Shown one piece after another: positions 32,384-41,405 of a stretch of DNA of 41,979 nucleotides; position 1 is the first letter of the stretch; every line of letters starts with the position of its first letter. The stretch comes from Oceanicaulis sp. (lineage in GTDB: Bacteria; Pseudomonadota; Alphaproteobacteria; Caulobacterales; Maricaulaceae). The stretch lies in contig JANQMI010000212.1 of assembly GCA_028280165.1 (NCBI GenBank), positions 1 through 41,979 on the forward strand, given 5' to 3'. The notes under the pieces were generated by a model. It was not told the origin of the DNA. It did not search any database and saw only the letters and a list, made by a program, of their open reading frames with translations. Position numbers and translations under genes: made by a program.

Positions 32384-34195
32384 ATGAGTGGCGGCTTTCC
32401 TAAGCTTGAAACGCTGCCCGATGTCGAGGCGGTCGAAGCCACTGCGCTGGCCGATCGTCTCGATGCGCCGGACGTCTTCGGGGTCCTGAAAGCCGCCGCA
32501 GAGCGTTACGCGGATCGCACCGCAATCATCGATCTCGCCGAGCCCGATGACCCGTCGCAGGACCGGCGCTGGACCTATCGTGAGGCTTTCGAGCAAATCA
32601 CCCGCGCCGCGAATGCGCTATGGGCCGCCGGGCAGGGCAAGCCGGTCGGTTATCTGCTGCCCAATCGCGCCGAAACCCATTTCGTGCTGTGGGGCGCGGC
32701 CGCAGGTGTCGGAGCGGCACCGGTCAACCCGCTGCTCAGCGCCGAGGTCGTGTGCGAGATTCTCGAAGCCGCCGAGGCCGGCTGCCTGGTGACAACCGCT
32801 CCGGGTACGCCGCTGTACGACACCGCAAAAGCCGCCAGCGAAGCGCTTGGTGGCTTGCCGTTGCTGTGTATGGGTGCCGGGGAGTCGCTAGAGGCCGAGA
32901 TGGACCGTCAGCCCGCAGAAGCCTTGGCATTTGACCCCGGCGAAGACCCGCACCGAATCGCGGCCTATTTTCATACCGGCGGGACCACCGGGGCCCCCAA
33001 GCTGGCCCAGCAGACCCGGGCCAATCAGGCCGCGATGGCCTGGATGCTGCGCTATACGCTCGATCTGGGTCCGGACGACGTGGTGCTGACCGGCCTGCCG
33101 CTGTTTCATGCCAATGCCGCGATCCTGACAGGCCTGGCACCGCTGAGCGCGGGGTCGACCCTGGTGCTGGGCGGCGAAGAGGGCTTTCGCAACAAGGCGC
33201 TCATGCGCGGCTTCTGGGATGTGGTGGAGCGCTATCAAGTCACAGTCTTTTCCGGCGTGCCGACAATCTTTTCGAGCCTGCTGGATCAACCGGTCTCAGA
33301 TCAGGACCTGTCCTCGCTGCGTTATGGTGTTGTGGGCGCGGCTCCCATGCCGGTCAGTGTTATTGAGGCCTTTGAAGCACGCACGGGCATTAAGATCCTA
33401 GAACTCTATGGCATGACGGAAAGCACATGCGTTTCCACCTGCAATCCGCGGGATGGGGAGTGCAAGGTTGGTTCTATCGGCATGCGTCTGGCCTATCACG
33501 ATGTGAAGATCGCGATCGTGGATGAGAAGGGCGATTTTGTTCGCGATGCCGGTGTCGATGAGGCTGGTCTTGTTTGCCTGCGAGGCCCGACGGTAATCCC
33601 TGGCTATAAGCAGGAAGAGCGCAATGCCGGCGCCTTTTTTGACGATGGATGGCTGAATTCTGGGGATTTGGGCCGCATGGATGCCGACGGCTATATTTGG
33701 CTCACCGGGCGCGCTAAGGACCTGATTATCCGAGGCGGTCACAATATTGATCCAAGCCTCATCGAAGAGGCATTGGCTGCACGCGAGGATGTGGAACTCG
33801 CCGCCGCTGTGGGGCAGCCCGATATTTATGCGGGCGAAGTGCCTGTTGCCTATGTGACCTTGCGTGAAGGTGCGCATGAGAGCGAAGCGGCGCTTATGGC
33901 CTATGCCAAGACCGCGGTTGCAGAACGCCCGGCAGCCCCCAAGGCGGTGCGGATTCTCGATCAGATGCCTGTCACCGCTGTCGGCAAGATATTCAAGCCG
34001 CGCCTGCGTGAGCACGCCACAGAGTGTGCCGTGCGCGCGGCGCTGGAGGAGGCGGGTCTGGCGGGTGTTACAGCGCGGGCGACGACCGACAAGCAGCGAG
34101 GTCTCATCGTGACGCTGTATGGTGTCACCCCTGAAAACGCCCCGGCGGTGGCCAGGGCGCTTGAAGGCTTCAGCTTGACTTGGGAACGAGCCTAG
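32384..34195 (+). CDS. Acyl-CoA synthetase (AMP-forming, ANL superfamily)
   Basis: A 603-residue adenylate-forming enzyme that would activate a carboxylic acid as acyl-AMP and then acyl-CoA. The P-loop-like motif A3 is YFHTGGTTGAPK near residue 190-202, with TGLPLFHANA, GAAPMPVSVIEAF, the adenine-binding YGMTEST near 340, LNSGDLGRMDADGYIWLTGR and the C-terminal hinge GRAKDLIIRGGHNIDP. The usual C-terminal lysine segment (TAVGKIFKPRLRE) is present. An extra 60 residues follow, longer than usual, ending SLTWERA. It is in line with the MFS gene, so it probably activates the imported acid. Substrate unknown. Confidence 0.92.
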   Translation: MSGGFPKLETLPDVEAVEATALADRLDAPDVFGVLKAAAERYADRTAIIDLAEPDDPSQDRRWTYREAFEQITRAANALWAAGQGKPVGYLLPNRAETHFVLWGAAAGVGAAPVNPLLSAEVVCEILEAAEAGCLVTTAPGTPLYDTAKAASEALGGLPLLCMGAGESLEAEMDRQPAEALAFDPGEDPHRIAAYFHTGGTTGAPKLAQQTRANQAAMAWMLRYTLDLGPDDVVLTGLPLFHANAAILTGLAPLSAGSTLVLGGEEGFRNKALMRGFWDVVERYQVTVFSGVPTIFSSLLDQPVSDQDLSSLRYGVVGAAPMPVSVIEAFEARTGIKILELYGMTESTCVSTCNPRDGECKVGSIGMRLAYHDVKIAIVDEKGDFVRDAGVDEAGLVCLRGPTVIPGYKQEERNAGAFFDDGWLNSGDLGRMDADGYIWLTGRAKDLIIRGGHNIDPSLIEEALAAREDVELAAAVGQPDIYAGEVPVAYVTLREGAHESEAALMAYAKTAVAERPAAPKAVRILDQMPVTAVGKIFKPRLREHATECAVRAALEEAGLAGVTARATTDKQRGLIVTLYGVTPENAPAVARALEGFSLTWERA

Positions 34196-34734
34196 GCGGC
34201 TCGCTTGACCGGTTTGAGGGTTTGTACAAACAGGGCTCCAGCGTCTGCGCGCGCTGTTTCCCCAGACGATGCAAAGACATCACCTTTCAGTGCAAGCGCG
34301 GCATCACCTTTGACCCCGTCGGTCTGGCTTGCTTGAGCGAGAACTGCAACGGCGTCTCCCAGAGCACAAACGGACTGCCCTGCGCTTAAAAAGTCACGGA
34401 TCAGCAGGCGAGCGTCCTGACTTTCGGCAAGACGCGCCAGGTGATTGGCCCCATCAGGCAGCAGGAGGCCGGCGAAACTCTGCGACGGTGTTTCACTGGG
34501 AGCCATATCGACGACGAAATTCATCTCCTCGCCGTTTTCAGAGCGTCCGGCAACCAGAGACCGATTGGGACTAACAATCCGGGTGCGATAGCCGGCCTGT
34601 TCCGCAGCACCAGCAATGGCTGTCAGGTCTGAAGCGTCAAATCCATCGGCAACAAGGACCGCGATATCACCGGCTTGGCCGAGCTGTGACAGATCAATGC
34701 GTTTCGGGCGTGCGTGCGGGTTCGGTTTGGCCAT
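34192..34734 (-). CDS. DJ-1/PfpI-like protein
   Basis: A 180-residue flavodoxin-like-fold protein of the DJ-1/PfpI superfamily, resembling the C-terminal domain of large catalases. Residues about 22-36 (GDIAVLVADGFDASD) hold the first strand and acid loop, RTRIVSPNRSLVAGRSENGE follows, and the nucleophile elbow is SVCALGDAVAVL with the candidate active cysteine. The start at 34734 (MAKPNPHARP) is fixed by AGGAGG 5 bp upstream; the longer frame to 34947 has no such site. No catalase gene is visible nearby. It could be a stress protein or glyoxalase; neither can be decided. Confidence 0.8.
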   Translation of the reverse strand: MAKPNPHARPKRIDLSQLGQAGDIAVLVADGFDASDLTAIAGAAEQAGYRTRIVSPNRSLVAGRSENGEEMNFVVDMAPSETPSQSFAGLLLPDGANHLARLAESQDARLLIRDFLSAGQSVCALGDAVAVLAQASQTDGVKGDAALALKGDVFASSGETARADAGALFVQTLKPVKRAA

Positions 34735-34935
34735 TAGACCTCCTCTAGCACCGGCAATCCGGTACGGATGGCAGAACAATTGGATGACATCCACATCGGG
34801 TGCGCCCCCACCAAGATCAACCGGATCAACTGTATCAGGTTTGTGGGAAACCGCATTTATAAGCGTAAAAACAATAGATAAGCGATCTCGCGCCTCACGC
34901 AGCGACACAGGGCGTTTTAATTGTGCACAGACCCC

Positions 34936-34963
34936 TTGTATTAGCACGCTAACACGATATAAC
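34936..34963 (+). promoter_or_regulatory. Candidate his operator/promoter GTATTAGCACGCTAACAC
   Basis: An 18-bp dyad, GTATTAGCACGCTAACAC (34938-34955, one mismatch), overlaps a -35-like TTGTAT (34936-34941) and is followed by a -10-like TATAAC (34958-34963). It sits 26 bp before the ribosome binding site AAGGAG (34978-34983) of the TrpR-like gene and is a plausible autoregulatory site for that protein. Confidence 0.6.
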
Positions 34964-34988
34964 GCTCCTTCAGATCAAGGAGTGCGCG

Positions 34989-35309
34989 ATGTCTGCGAAC
35001 GCTTCCATTCCCGAAGGCGCAATCAATGCCGATGATGTAACCGCGCTTTGCGACGCTGTTTTAACGTTGCGATCGCCGGACGAAGCGCGCCGTTTTCTAC
35101 GCGACCTAACGACACCAGGCGAGCTGCAGGCCCTGGCTGAGCGCTGGCGTGTCGCGCGGCTTCTCAATGCAGGTGAGAGGTCCTATCGCGACATAAGCGC
35201 TGAGACCGGCGTGAGCACCACGACGGTGACCCGTGTCGCGCGTTTTTTGAGCCAGGAAGATCATCAGGGATACCGGCTTGTGCTGGACCGCATGGAGAAT
35301 GAGCGTTGA
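34989..35309 (+). CDS. TrpR/YerC-family regulator of the his operon
   Basis: A 106-residue TrpR-like protein of the YerC/YecD type. The helices read DVTALCDAVLTLRSPDEARR, FLRDLTTPGELQALAERWRV, ARLLNAGERSYRDISAETGV and STTTVTRVARFL, the last two being the helix-turn-helix. Its stop overlaps the start of hisG. In other bacteria proteins of this type next to his genes have been proposed to repress histidine synthesis in response to histidine; here that role is inferred from position and the dyad upstream. Confidence 0.87.
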   Translation: MSANASIPEGAINADDVTALCDAVLTLRSPDEARRFLRDLTTPGELQALAERWRVARLLNAGERSYRDISAETGVSTTTVTRVARFLSQEDHQGYRLVLDRMENER

Positions 35310-36193
35310 GCGTACAAAGACTCACTCTGGCCTGCCAGAAGAAGGGCCGTTTGGCCGATGGGGGCTTCGACCTGTTGAAGCGCGCAGGGGTGAAGCTTGC
35401 CTATGGCCGTGACCAGTTGTTGCGCCGCGCGGAAAACCTTCCGCTCGATCTGATGCTTATCCGCGATGACGACATCCCAAGCTTTGTCGCGACTGGGGCT
35501 TGTGATTATGGCATTGTGGGTGAAAACGAGCTTTATGAAAGCATGGAGCGCTCACCGCGCCTGGCTGATCTGGAGGTCGCGCTAAAGCTGGGCTTTGCGC
35601 GGTGTCGCTTGAAGCTGGCCGCGCCGGTCGACGGCGAAATCCAGACCGTCGAGGATTTGCAGGGGCGTAGCGTCGCGACCAGCTATCCAGGCCTAACGGA
35701 AAAATATCTGCGTGAACGCGGAATCGATGCCGAAATGGTCGAAATGGGCGGCAGCGTGGAAGTCGCGCCGCGCGTGGGTGTGGCGGACGCGATTTGCGAT
35801 CTGGTCTCGACCGGAGCGACGCTGGAAGCCAACGGCTTGCGCGCCTTTGAAACGGTGTTTGAGAGCGAAGCGGTTCTGATCCGCCGTAAAGAAGCATTGG
35901 ACCCGAGCATTGACGAAACCGCCGACCTTCTCGTCCAGCGCTTTGAAGGGGTGATTGCGTCTCGCCAGACCAAATACATCCTTCTGAATGCACCCACGGA
36001 CCGGATTGAAGAAGTCCGCGCTGTCCTCCCGGGCACAGATGCGCCCACAGTGGCACCGGTTGTTGGCCGTGACGATGTCGTCGCGGTCCATGCGGTGTGT
36101 ACCGAAGAGGTGTTCTGGTCGACTTTGGAAAGACTTAAAGCGGTTGGGGCGCGCTCTATCTTGGTCATGCCGATTGAAAAGATGATGGCCTGA
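35306..36193 (+). CDS. hisG: ATP phosphoribosyltransferase, long form HisG
   Basis: First step of histidine synthesis: ATP and PRPP give phosphoribosyl-ATP. The 295-residue product has the long-form layout: catalytic domains with LACQKKGRLADGGFDLLKRA, LIRDDDIPSFVATGACDYGI and the PRPP loop DLVSTGATLEANGL, then a C-terminal ACT-like regulatory domain from about residue 225 ending ARSILVMPIEKM. So feedback inhibition by histidine is expected and HisZ is not needed. The start is TTG at 35306, overlapping the regulator's stop (TTGA), which suggests translational coupling. Confidence 0.95.
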   Translation: MSVQRLTLACQKKGRLADGGFDLLKRAGVKLAYGRDQLLRRAENLPLDLMLIRDDDIPSFVATGACDYGIVGENELYESMERSPRLADLEVALKLGFARCRLKLAAPVDGEIQTVEDLQGRSVATSYPGLTEKYLRERGIDAEMVEMGGSVEVAPRVGVADAICDLVSTGATLEANGLRAFETVFESEAVLIRRKEALDPSIDETADLLVQRFEGVIASRQTKYILLNAPTDRIEEVRAVLPGTDAPTVAPVVGRDDVVAVHAVCTEEVFWSTLERLKAVGARSILVMPIEKMMA

Positions 36194-36194
36194 C

Positions 36195-37493
36195 ATGCTG
36201 ACACGAATGATCTGGTCTGAGCTCAGCGAAGCGGAGCGACGGACGCTATTTGAGCGTCCGTCCACCGGGTCTGGCGCTTATGACATCGCCAAATCCATCC
36301 TTGATGACATTGCTGTGCGCGGTGATGACGCTGTGCGCGACTACGCCCAGCGCTTCGATGATTGGGCTCCTGAAAGCGGGTTTCGGGTGTCCCTGGAAGA
36401 CCTTAAGGCGGCAGAGGCTGCGCTTTCGAAGGAGGCGCGTGCGGCAATTCTTGCGGCCGCCGATGCGATCCGCCGCTTCCACGCTGAGCAAGGCTATCGT
36501 GAGGTTGACGTGGAAACCTGGACCGGTGCCAAGGCCCAGCGCCGCGTGACTCCTCTAGAGATTGCAGGGCTTTACGTGCCGGCGGGCACCGCGCCGCTTG
36601 TCTCGACATTGATCATGCTGGCCGTTCCGGCCCAGATCGCGGGTGTGGAGCGGATTGCTGTTATCGCGCCACCGCGCAAAGGTGAGGGGATCGAGCCCAC
36701 CGTTCTTGGGGCGGCGAGCCTCTTGGGCCTGGATGAAGTCTATGCCATTGGCGGTGCCCATGGCGTGGCGGCGCTCGGCCTGGGCAAGGGCGGCCTTCCC
36801 AAAGCCGACAGAATCCTAGGTCCAGGCAATGCCTATGTGGCTGCCGCTAAAGCGATATTGGCGCAGACACCGGGCGGGGCCGCAACGGATCTGCCTGCTG
36901 GGCCAAGTGAAGTCATGGTCGTGGCGGACGATCGGGCTGATCCGGACTTGGTCGCGATTGATCTTCTCAGCCAGGCTGAACACGACTCGATGGCGCAAGT
37001 GGTGCTGGTGGCCTATTCCGAAGCCTTCGTGCAGCGTGTGGAGGAGAGCCTCGAGACCTGGCTTGACCAGCTCCCGCGGGCTGAAACGGCCCGCGCTGCG
37101 CTGGCCCATTCGCGGGCGGTGATTGCTGCGAACGAGGCTGAAGCCCTTGAAGCTGCAGATGGATATGCCAGTGAGCACCTGATCGTGCAAACCGATGACC
37201 CGCGCGGGTTTGCGGCCCAGGTTCGCCATGCCGGTTCCATCTTCCTGGGGCCTTGGACCCCTGAAGCGGCGGGCGATTATGCCGGGGGTCCGAACCATGC
37301 CTTGCCGACCGCTGGGGCGGCGCGCGCTTATGGCGGTGTGACGGTGGAGATGTTCCAGAAGACCACAACCCTTTTGGAGCTAAACGCCCGTGGTGCAAAG
37401 GAAATTGCGCCAGTGGTCGAAACCCTGGCTGCGCTGGAGGGCCTCGATGCCCACAGGCTCGCCATGAAAGTGCGCCGGGAGAAAGCGCAATGA
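36195..37493 (+). CDS. hisD: Histidinol dehydrogenase
   Basis: Catalyses the last two oxidations, L-histidinol to L-histidine, with NAD and zinc. The 432-residue protein carries the family signature at IAGLYVPAGTAPLVSTLIML, GAHGVAALGLGKGGLPKADR, GPGNAYVAAAK, ATDLPAGPSEVMVVADD, the zinc and base region LLSQAEHDSMAQV, and the C-terminal PNHALPTAGAARAYGGV. Its stop overlaps the next start by 4 bp. Confidence 0.97.
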   Translation: MLTRMIWSELSEAERRTLFERPSTGSGAYDIAKSILDDIAVRGDDAVRDYAQRFDDWAPESGFRVSLEDLKAAEAALSKEARAAILAAADAIRRFHAEQGYREVDVETWTGAKAQRRVTPLEIAGLYVPAGTAPLVSTLIMLAVPAQIAGVERIAVIAPPRKGEGIEPTVLGAASLLGLDEVYAIGGAHGVAALGLGKGGLPKADRILGPGNAYVAAAKAILAQTPGGAATDLPAGPSEVMVVADDRADPDLVAIDLLSQAEHDSMAQVVLVAYSEAFVQRVEESLETWLDQLPRAETARAALAHSRAVIAANEAEALEAADGYASEHLIVQTDDPRGFAAQVRHAGSIFLGPWTPEAAGDYAGGPNHALPTAGAARAYGGVTVEMFQKTTTLLELNARGAKEIAPVVETLAALEGLDAHRLAMKVRREKAQ

Positions 37494-38695
37494 GTGCAGG
37501 AATTCTGAACCTGAATGGACAGAGCGCGGTGTCGGCGGATGCGGCTGAAAGCCTGGCCGAGCGGGTCGCGACTGTGCTTGGTGTTAAACGCGATTATGTG
37601 GTGATCGCCTCAACCCCTGAAGAGGCCTCGCTTGCGGTTGCAAAGCTGGACCCAGGCCTGGCCTGGACCTCACGCAATAGCGTTGTAGGACTGGATGATC
37701 CGCTCCCAGCCGACACTGTGACCACGATCCAGATCGGCCCTGAGGCCGCGCCGGTCACCGCGGTGATTTCACCCTGCGCTACGGTAGCGCAGCGGGTGCG
37801 CACGGTGTGCGTTCCGGTCGCGCCCGTGCTGGTGAAGGCGGGTTTGGATGCGCTGCGTCCGGCGGCCCGTCTGAAGGCGCGTTCAGACCGCGCGCTCCGC
37901 GATCAACGCCTGCAAAGTGTGATGGCGAGCTTCGAGGCCATCGAGGGCGTGTCCAGGATTTGGATCGATCAAGTCGGCCTGGTCAGTGAGGCGGACCCGG
38001 CTGCCGCCGATCGCATTCGTCGCGAGCTGGGCCTTGAAGGCGACTATGAAGACGGCACGCTCACCTTCGTTGTCCCGGGCCCCGAGGATGCGGCTGAATT
38101 GGTGGCCTGGCTGGGCACGGGGACGGGGCGAACGGCCACGATCCGCAGGACCACCAAGGAAACCGATATTGCGGTCTCCGTCGATCTTGATGGACAGGGC
38201 GGAACGATCGATACCGGCGTGCACTTCTTTGATCACATGCTGGATCAGATCGCACGCCATGGCGGTCTTGGACTGTCGGTGGTGTGTGAAGGCGATGTTG
38301 AGGTGGACAGCCACCACACGATTGAGGATGTCTGCCTGGCGCTTGGGGAGGGTCTGCGAGAGGCTCTGGGCGATAAGCGCGGCATTGCCCGCTTCGGCTT
38401 TGAAACGCCGATGGATGAAACCCGCGCCAGTGTCTGGATCGACCTGTCGGGCCGGCCTTATGCCCGGTTTGACGGGGATATTCCTGGCGAGCGTGTGGGC
38501 GACTTCCCGATTGAGATGTGCGCGCACGCCTTCCGCTCTCTGGCGGAATCCCTGCGGGCTGCGATCCATGTCAAAGTTGATGGAGAGAACGCCCACCACA
38601 TGGTGGAGTCCTGCTTTAAGTCTTTTGGTCGCGCTTTGCGCATGGCCAAGGCGATTGAGGGTGATGCTCTGCCGTCCACCAAAGGTGTCCTCTAA
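37490..38695 (+). CDS. hisB: HisB dehydratase fused to a degenerate HisC-like N-terminus
   Basis: Residues about 214-401 are a complete imidazoleglycerol-phosphate dehydratase: GVHFFDHMLDQIARHGG, DSHHTIEDVCLALGEG, EMCAHAFRSLAES and ENAHHMVESCFKSFGRAL, with the metal-binding histidines. The N-terminal 213 residues are not the HAD phosphatase domain of bifunctional HisB. They match a HisC aminotransferase in pieces: ESLAERVATVLGVKRDYVVI (the N-terminal segment), ISPCATVAQRVRTVCVPVAP then VLVKAGLDAL (the segment after the PLP-lysine), and GTLTFVVPGPEDAAELVAWL (the HisC end). The middle, with the PLP-binding lysine, is missing, so no aminotransferase activity is expected. hisC stands at exactly this place in hisGDCBHAFI operons. 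Functional hisC and histidinol-phosphatase genes must lie elsewhere. Confidence 0.85.
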   Translation: MSAGILNLNGQSAVSADAAESLAERVATVLGVKRDYVVIASTPEEASLAVAKLDPGLAWTSRNSVVGLDDPLPADTVTTIQIGPEAAPVTAVISPCATVAQRVRTVCVPVAPVLVKAGLDALRPAARLKARSDRALRDQRLQSVMASFEAIEGVSRIWIDQVGLVSEADPAAADRIRRELGLEGDYEDGTLTFVVPGPEDAAELVAWLGTGTGRTATIRRTTKETDIAVSVDLDGQGGTIDTGVHFFDHMLDQIARHGGLGLSVVCEGDVEVDSHHTIEDVCLALGEGLREALGDKRGIARFGFETPMDETRASVWIDLSGRPYARFDGDIPGERVGDFPIEMCAHAFRSLAESLRAAIHVKVDGENAHHMVESCFKSFGRALRMAKAIEGDALPSTKGVL

Positions 38696-38698
38696 GCC

Positions 38699-39298
38699 AT
38701 GACGACGGCCATTATCGATACATCGACGGCGAATATCGCCTCCGTGCGCTATGCGTTGGAGCGGCTGGATGCCCCGCATTTCCTGGCGAAGACGCCGCAG
38801 GAGGCGTCTGCAGCAGACCGTCTGATCCTGCCCGGTGTCGGAGCTGCGGGGGCCGCGATGGACGCGCTGAAGTCCAATGGCTGGGCGCAGGCTCTGCGCA
38901 CAGAGACGCGCCCACTTTTGGGCGTGTGCCTGGGCATGCAGCTCTTATTTGAATGGTCCGACGAAAGTGATTGCGCGCTTTTAGGCCTGATCCCGGGCCG
39001 GGTGACGCGCCTGGACCCCAAGCGCGACGGACCCTGGCCGCATATGGGCTGGAACACGCTCACCCAGTTCGCCACCGATGAGCCCTTGCTCAAAGGCCTT
39101 CGCGAAGGCGAGCGCGTCTATTTTGTGCACGGCTTCTATGTGGAGCCGGGGGGCAACACGGTCGCCCAGACCCAGTATGGCATGCCGATCACCGCGATGG
39201 CCCGCAATGGCACTGTCGCCGGGTGTCAATTCCACCCTGAACGGTCCGGCGCGGTCGGCGCGCGCATTTTGAAGAATTTCGTGGAGCCCCAGGCATGA
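38699..39298 (+). CDS. hisH: Imidazole glycerol phosphate synthase, glutaminase subunit
   Basis: HisH releases ammonia from glutamine and channels it to HisF. The 199-residue class I glutamine amidotransferase has LILPGVGAAGAAMDAL (oxyanion strand), the nucleophile segment PLLGVCLGMQLLFEWSDE with the catalytic cysteine, PHMGWNTL, VYFVHGFYV, and the catalytic histidine and glutamate in GCQFHPERSG. Four bases separate it from the previous stop and it overlaps hisA by 4 bp. Confidence 0.96.
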   Translation: MTTAIIDTSTANIASVRYALERLDAPHFLAKTPQEASAADRLILPGVGAAGAAMDALKSNGWAQALRTETRPLLGVCLGMQLLFEWSDESDCALLGLIPGRVTRLDPKRDGPWPHMGWNTLTQFATDEPLLKGLREGERVYFVHGFYVEPGGNTVAQTQYGMPITAMARNGTVAGCQFHPERSGAVGARILKNFVEPQA

Positions 39299-40017
39299 TT
39301 ATCTACCCCGCGATCGACGTTCTGGATGGGCGTGTGGTGCGCTTGGCCAAAGGCGATTTTGATGCGGTGACCGACTATGGTGGGGATCCGGTCGCGGCCG
39401 CTGAGGCCTGGCGTGACGCTGGCGCGGAGTGGCTGCACCTGGTGGATCTGTCCGGTGCCCGCGATGGCGCGCGCCGCCAGCAGGATATTGTGGCTGGGAT
39501 CACGGCCACGGGCCTGAAGGTCCAAACCGGGGGCGGCGTTCGCAGCGCGCGCGATATTGACGCCATCCTTGAAGCCGGGGCGTCACGGGTCGTCATAGGC
39601 AGCCTGGCTGTAAGCGACCCGCAGACGGTCATCAGCTGGATTGGCCAATATGGTGCCGAGCAGATTGCCGCCGCCTTTGACGTCCGGCTTGAACAAGGCG
39701 TGGCTTACCCAACGCTAAAGGGGTGGACCGAACAGGCCCAGCGCACGCTGGTGGAGCTTCTGGCCGATTATCGCCTGGCAGGGCTCGCCCACGCACTCGT
39801 CACCGATGTGGATCGCGACGGGATGTTGGAAGGTCCGAATTTTGAACTTTACAGCGATCTTGCGACCATCCGGCCGGACATGGACTGGCAGGCCTCAGGC
39901 GGTGTGTCCTCGCTGGATGATGTGAAGGCCCTCAAAACGGCGGGGCTTGGCGGCGTGATCATCGGGCGCGCGCTGTTTGAAGGCAAAGTCGACCTGGCTG
40001 AGGCCCTGTCATGCTAG
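39295..40017 (+). CDS. hisA: ProFAR isomerase HisA
   Basis: HisA isomerises ProFAR to PRFAR, an Amadori rearrangement. The 240-residue TIM barrel starts [20 protein letters not shown], with the catalytic aspartate D8, [10 protein letters not shown], the first phosphate site QTGGGVRS, the second aspartate region LVTDVDRDG (D130-type position) and the second phosphate site [10 protein letters not shown]. Full length, in frame overlap of 7 bp with hisF. Confidence 0.96.
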   Translation: MIIYPAIDVLDGRVVRLAKGDFDAVTDYGGDPVAAAEAWRDAGAEWLHLVDLSGARDGARRQQDIVAGITATGLKVQTGGGVRSARDIDAILEAGASRVVIGSLAVSDPQTVISWIGQYGAEQIAAAFDVRLEQGVAYPTLKGWTEQAQRTLVELLADYRLAGLAHALVTDVDRDGMLEGPNFELYSDLATIRPDMDWQASGGVSSLDDVKALKTAGLGGVIIGRALFEGKVDLAEALSC

Positions 40018-40778
40018 CCCGGCGGATCATCCCTTGCCTGGATGTCCGCGATGGCCGGGTGGTCAAAGGCGTGCGCTTTAAAAACCACGAAGATGTGGGC
40101 GATATCGTCGGCCTTGCGACGCGCTATAGCGCCGAAGGGGCTGACGAACTGGTCTTCTACGACATCTCCGCCAGCCCTGAAGCGCGCACCGTGGAGCCCG
40201 AATGGGTTGGCCGTGTGGCGCGCGCCATCGACATCCCCTTTTGCGTGGCCGGCGGTATTCGCTCTCTGGATGACGCCCGAGCGCGCCTGTTTGCGGGCGC
40301 GGACAAGATTTCGGTCAATACTCCCGCACTTGAAAACCCAGATCTCGTCGATGCGCTGGCCCGCGAGTTTGGCAGCCAGTGTGTCGTGGTGGGCATTGAT
40401 AGCCGCGTTGTGGAGGGCGATTGGTATTGCCACAAGAACACCGGCGATCCGACCAAGATGTCGACCGAAGCGCGCCGCACGCTCGACTGGGTCCGTGAAG
40501 TGATTGAGCGCGGTGCCGGTGAGATTGTGCTGAACTGTATGGATCAGGATGGCGTGCGCGAAGGCTATGACGTGGACCAGCTTTCAGCGGTTCGCGCGCT
40601 GTGCTCTGTCCCGCTCATTGCCTCAGGCGGCGCTGGCGCGCGCGAGCATTTCCGTGATGTTTTCCAACACGCCGATGTCGATGGAGGGCTCGCGGCCAGC
40701 GTCTTCCACAAACAGGTGCTGGAGATCGGTGAGCTGAAGCGCTGGCTCGCGGACCAAGGTGTGGAGATGCGCACATGA
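40011..40778 (+). CDS. hisF: Imidazole glycerol phosphate synthase, cyclase subunit
   Basis: HisF uses ammonia from HisH to form imidazole glycerol phosphate and AICAR. The 255-residue TIM barrel begins [20 protein letters not shown] with the catalytic aspartate D11. [47 protein letters not shown] (second aspartate) and [11 protein letters not shown] are all present. It overlaps hisA by 7 bp and hisIE by 4 bp. Confidence 0.97.
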   Translation: MLARRIIPCLDVRDGRVVKGVRFKNHEDVGDIVGLATRYSAEGADELVFYDISASPEARTVEPEWVGRVARAIDIPFCVAGGIRSLDDARARLFAGADKISVNTPALENPDLVDALAREFGSQCVVVGIDSRVVEGDWYCHKNTGDPTKMSTEARRTLDWVREVIERGAGEIVLNCMDQDGVREGYDVDQLSAVRALCSVPLIASGGAGAREHFRDVFQHADVDGGLAASVFHKQVLEIGELKRWLADQGVEMRT

Positions 40779-41383
40779 TCAGCGTCAGTGATATCGATTT
40801 TGCCAAAGGGCAGGGGCTTGTTCCGGCTGTGGTTCAGCATGCCGACACCGGTGAAGTGTTGATGCTGGGCTATATGAATGAGGAAGCCTTTGAAACCACT
40901 CTGGAGAAGCAATGGGTGACCTTCTGGTCACGCTCGAAGAACCGGCTTTGGACCAAGGGCGAGACCAGCGGGCATACATTGGATCTCGTGTCGATTGCGG
41001 TCGATTGTGATCGGGACACCCTGTTGGTTCAGGCGCGTCCCAACGGGCCGACTTGCCACCTTGGGATCAAAAGCTGTTTTGGTGAGGAGCCAGGCCCAGA
41101 CCTGGCTTTCCTGGGTGAGCTACAGCGCATTGTCGATGAGCGAGCCAAGGACGCGCCAGAGAACAGCTATACCGCAAGCCTTTTGGCCAAAGGTGTTCTG
41201 AAATGTGCACAGAAGGTGGGTGAGGAGGGCGTCGAGACCGCACTGGCTGCGACGTCGGAAAGCGATGAAGCGCTGCTGGGAGAGGCGGCGGACTTGATCT
41301 ATCACCTCACCGTCGTGCTCAAGGCGCGGGACTTAAAGCTGGCCGATGTGGTGGACGTGCTTAAAGGCCGTCACAAGGGTTGA
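40775..41383 (+). CDS. hisI: Bifunctional HisI/HisE: PR-AMP cyclohydrolase and PR-ATP pyrophosphatase
   Basis: Steps two and three of the pathway. The HisI domain is about residues 1-115: [40 protein letters not shown], and the metal-binding region [20 protein letters not shown]. The HisE domain follows from about 118: [46 protein letters not shown] with the MazG-like acidic cluster. The fused form (HisIE) is usual in gammaproteobacteria and Bacteroidetes; alphaproteobacteria usually carry separate hisI and hisE. It is the last gene of the operon. Confidence 0.95.
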   Translation: MISVSDIDFAKGQGLVPAVVQHADTGEVLMLGYMNEEAFETTLEKQWVTFWSRSKNRLWTKGETSGHTLDLVSIAVDCDRDTLLVQARPNGPTCHLGIKSCFGEEPGPDLAFLGELQRIVDERAKDAPENSYTASLLAKGVLKCAQKVGEEGVETALAATSESDEALLGEAADLIYHLTVVLKARDLKLADVVDVLKGRHKG

Positions 41384-41405
41384 ACCCTCGCATCAGCCTG
41401 ACGAC

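Noticed and set aside
34735..34988. Histidine leader peptide and attenuator before the his operon
   Set aside because: No short frame with consecutive histidine codons is visible; a dyad and a TrpR-like gene occupy the promoter region instead.
36829..37122. Possible overlapping frame within hisD
   Set aside because: hisD is complete with all motifs; the frame has no independent start signal or family.
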